The notes below the pieces were generated by a model. It saw only the letters and a list, made by a program, of their open reading frames with translations, searched no databases and had not been told where the DNA came from. From positions 1-5,363 of the forward strand of contig JALNXC010000117.1 in the NCBI GenBank assembly GCA_023230535.1: a stretch of 5,363 nt of DNA, in the 5' to 3' direction. Of the stretch, positions 5,353-5,363 are shown piece by piece. Numbering within the stretch: position 1 is the stretch's first letter; the number at the start of each line of letters is the position of its first letter. Position numbers and translations under genes: made by a program. The stretch comes from Alkaliphilus sp. GTDB lineage: Bacteria > Bacillota > Clostridia > Peptostreptococcales > Natronincolaceae.

Positions 5353-5363
5353 ATGAATAAATA
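5353..5363 (+). CDS. Start of a further gene, probably DUF2922 (cut by window edge)
   Basis: Only ATG AAT AAA TA is visible. A very strong SD, AAAGGAGG (5338-5345), lies 7 nt before the ATG, so a real start is likely. The product cannot be read. DUF2922 is inferred only because DUF1659 genes are usually followed by one. Confidence 0.5.

Overview
The window looks like chromosomal DNA from a low-GC Gram-positive anaerobe, most likely a member of Clostridia. The evidence is strong purine-rich Shine-Dalgarno (SD) sequences, an AT-rich background, a four-gene accBCDA operon of clostridial type, a FapR-like operator, and a DUF1659 gene followed by another gene start. Genus cannot be fixed from the sequence alone.

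Layout from left to right: (1) 1-734, minus strand: a membrane-anchored polysaccharide deacetylase of the NodB/IcaB-PgaB type, cut off at its C-terminus by the window edge. (2) 735-1006: a non-coding gap with a cluster of degenerate CCACGGTG-type inverted and direct repeats. One pair forms a hairpin with a T-run, well placed to end the acc transcript. (3) 1007-4790, minus strand, transcribed right to left: accB, accC, accD, accA, encoding all four parts of heteromeric acetyl-CoA carboxylase. accB-accC and accD-accA are tightly coupled; a 150-bp gap separates accC from accD. (4) 4791-5017: a divergent control region with a good sigma-A promoter for acc, a FapR-like operator just downstream of its -10, a perfect 17-bp palindrome over its -35, and a candidate promoter for the rightward gene. 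(5) 5018-5242, plus strand: a DUF1659 protein. At 5353 a further plus-strand gene starts behind a strong SD and runs off the window; by family habit it is probably DUF2922.

How they work together: biotin on AccB is carboxylated by AccC. The AccA/AccD carboxyltransferase then moves the carboxyl group to acetyl-CoA to make malonyl-CoA for fatty-acid synthesis. The FapR-like site suggests repression that malonyl-CoA would relieve.

The most unusual feature is AccD. Its C-terminal carboxyltransferase core is intact, but all four cysteines of the N-terminal zinc ribbon are replaced (V24, V27, S43, N46) while the C-x2-C-x15-C-x2-C spacing is kept exactly. Second in interest are the two-palindrome control region and a chain of two tiny SD-equipped ORFs leading into accD. 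The rest is ordinary housekeeping sequence; I see no mobile element gene, CRISPR array, tRNA or rRNA.
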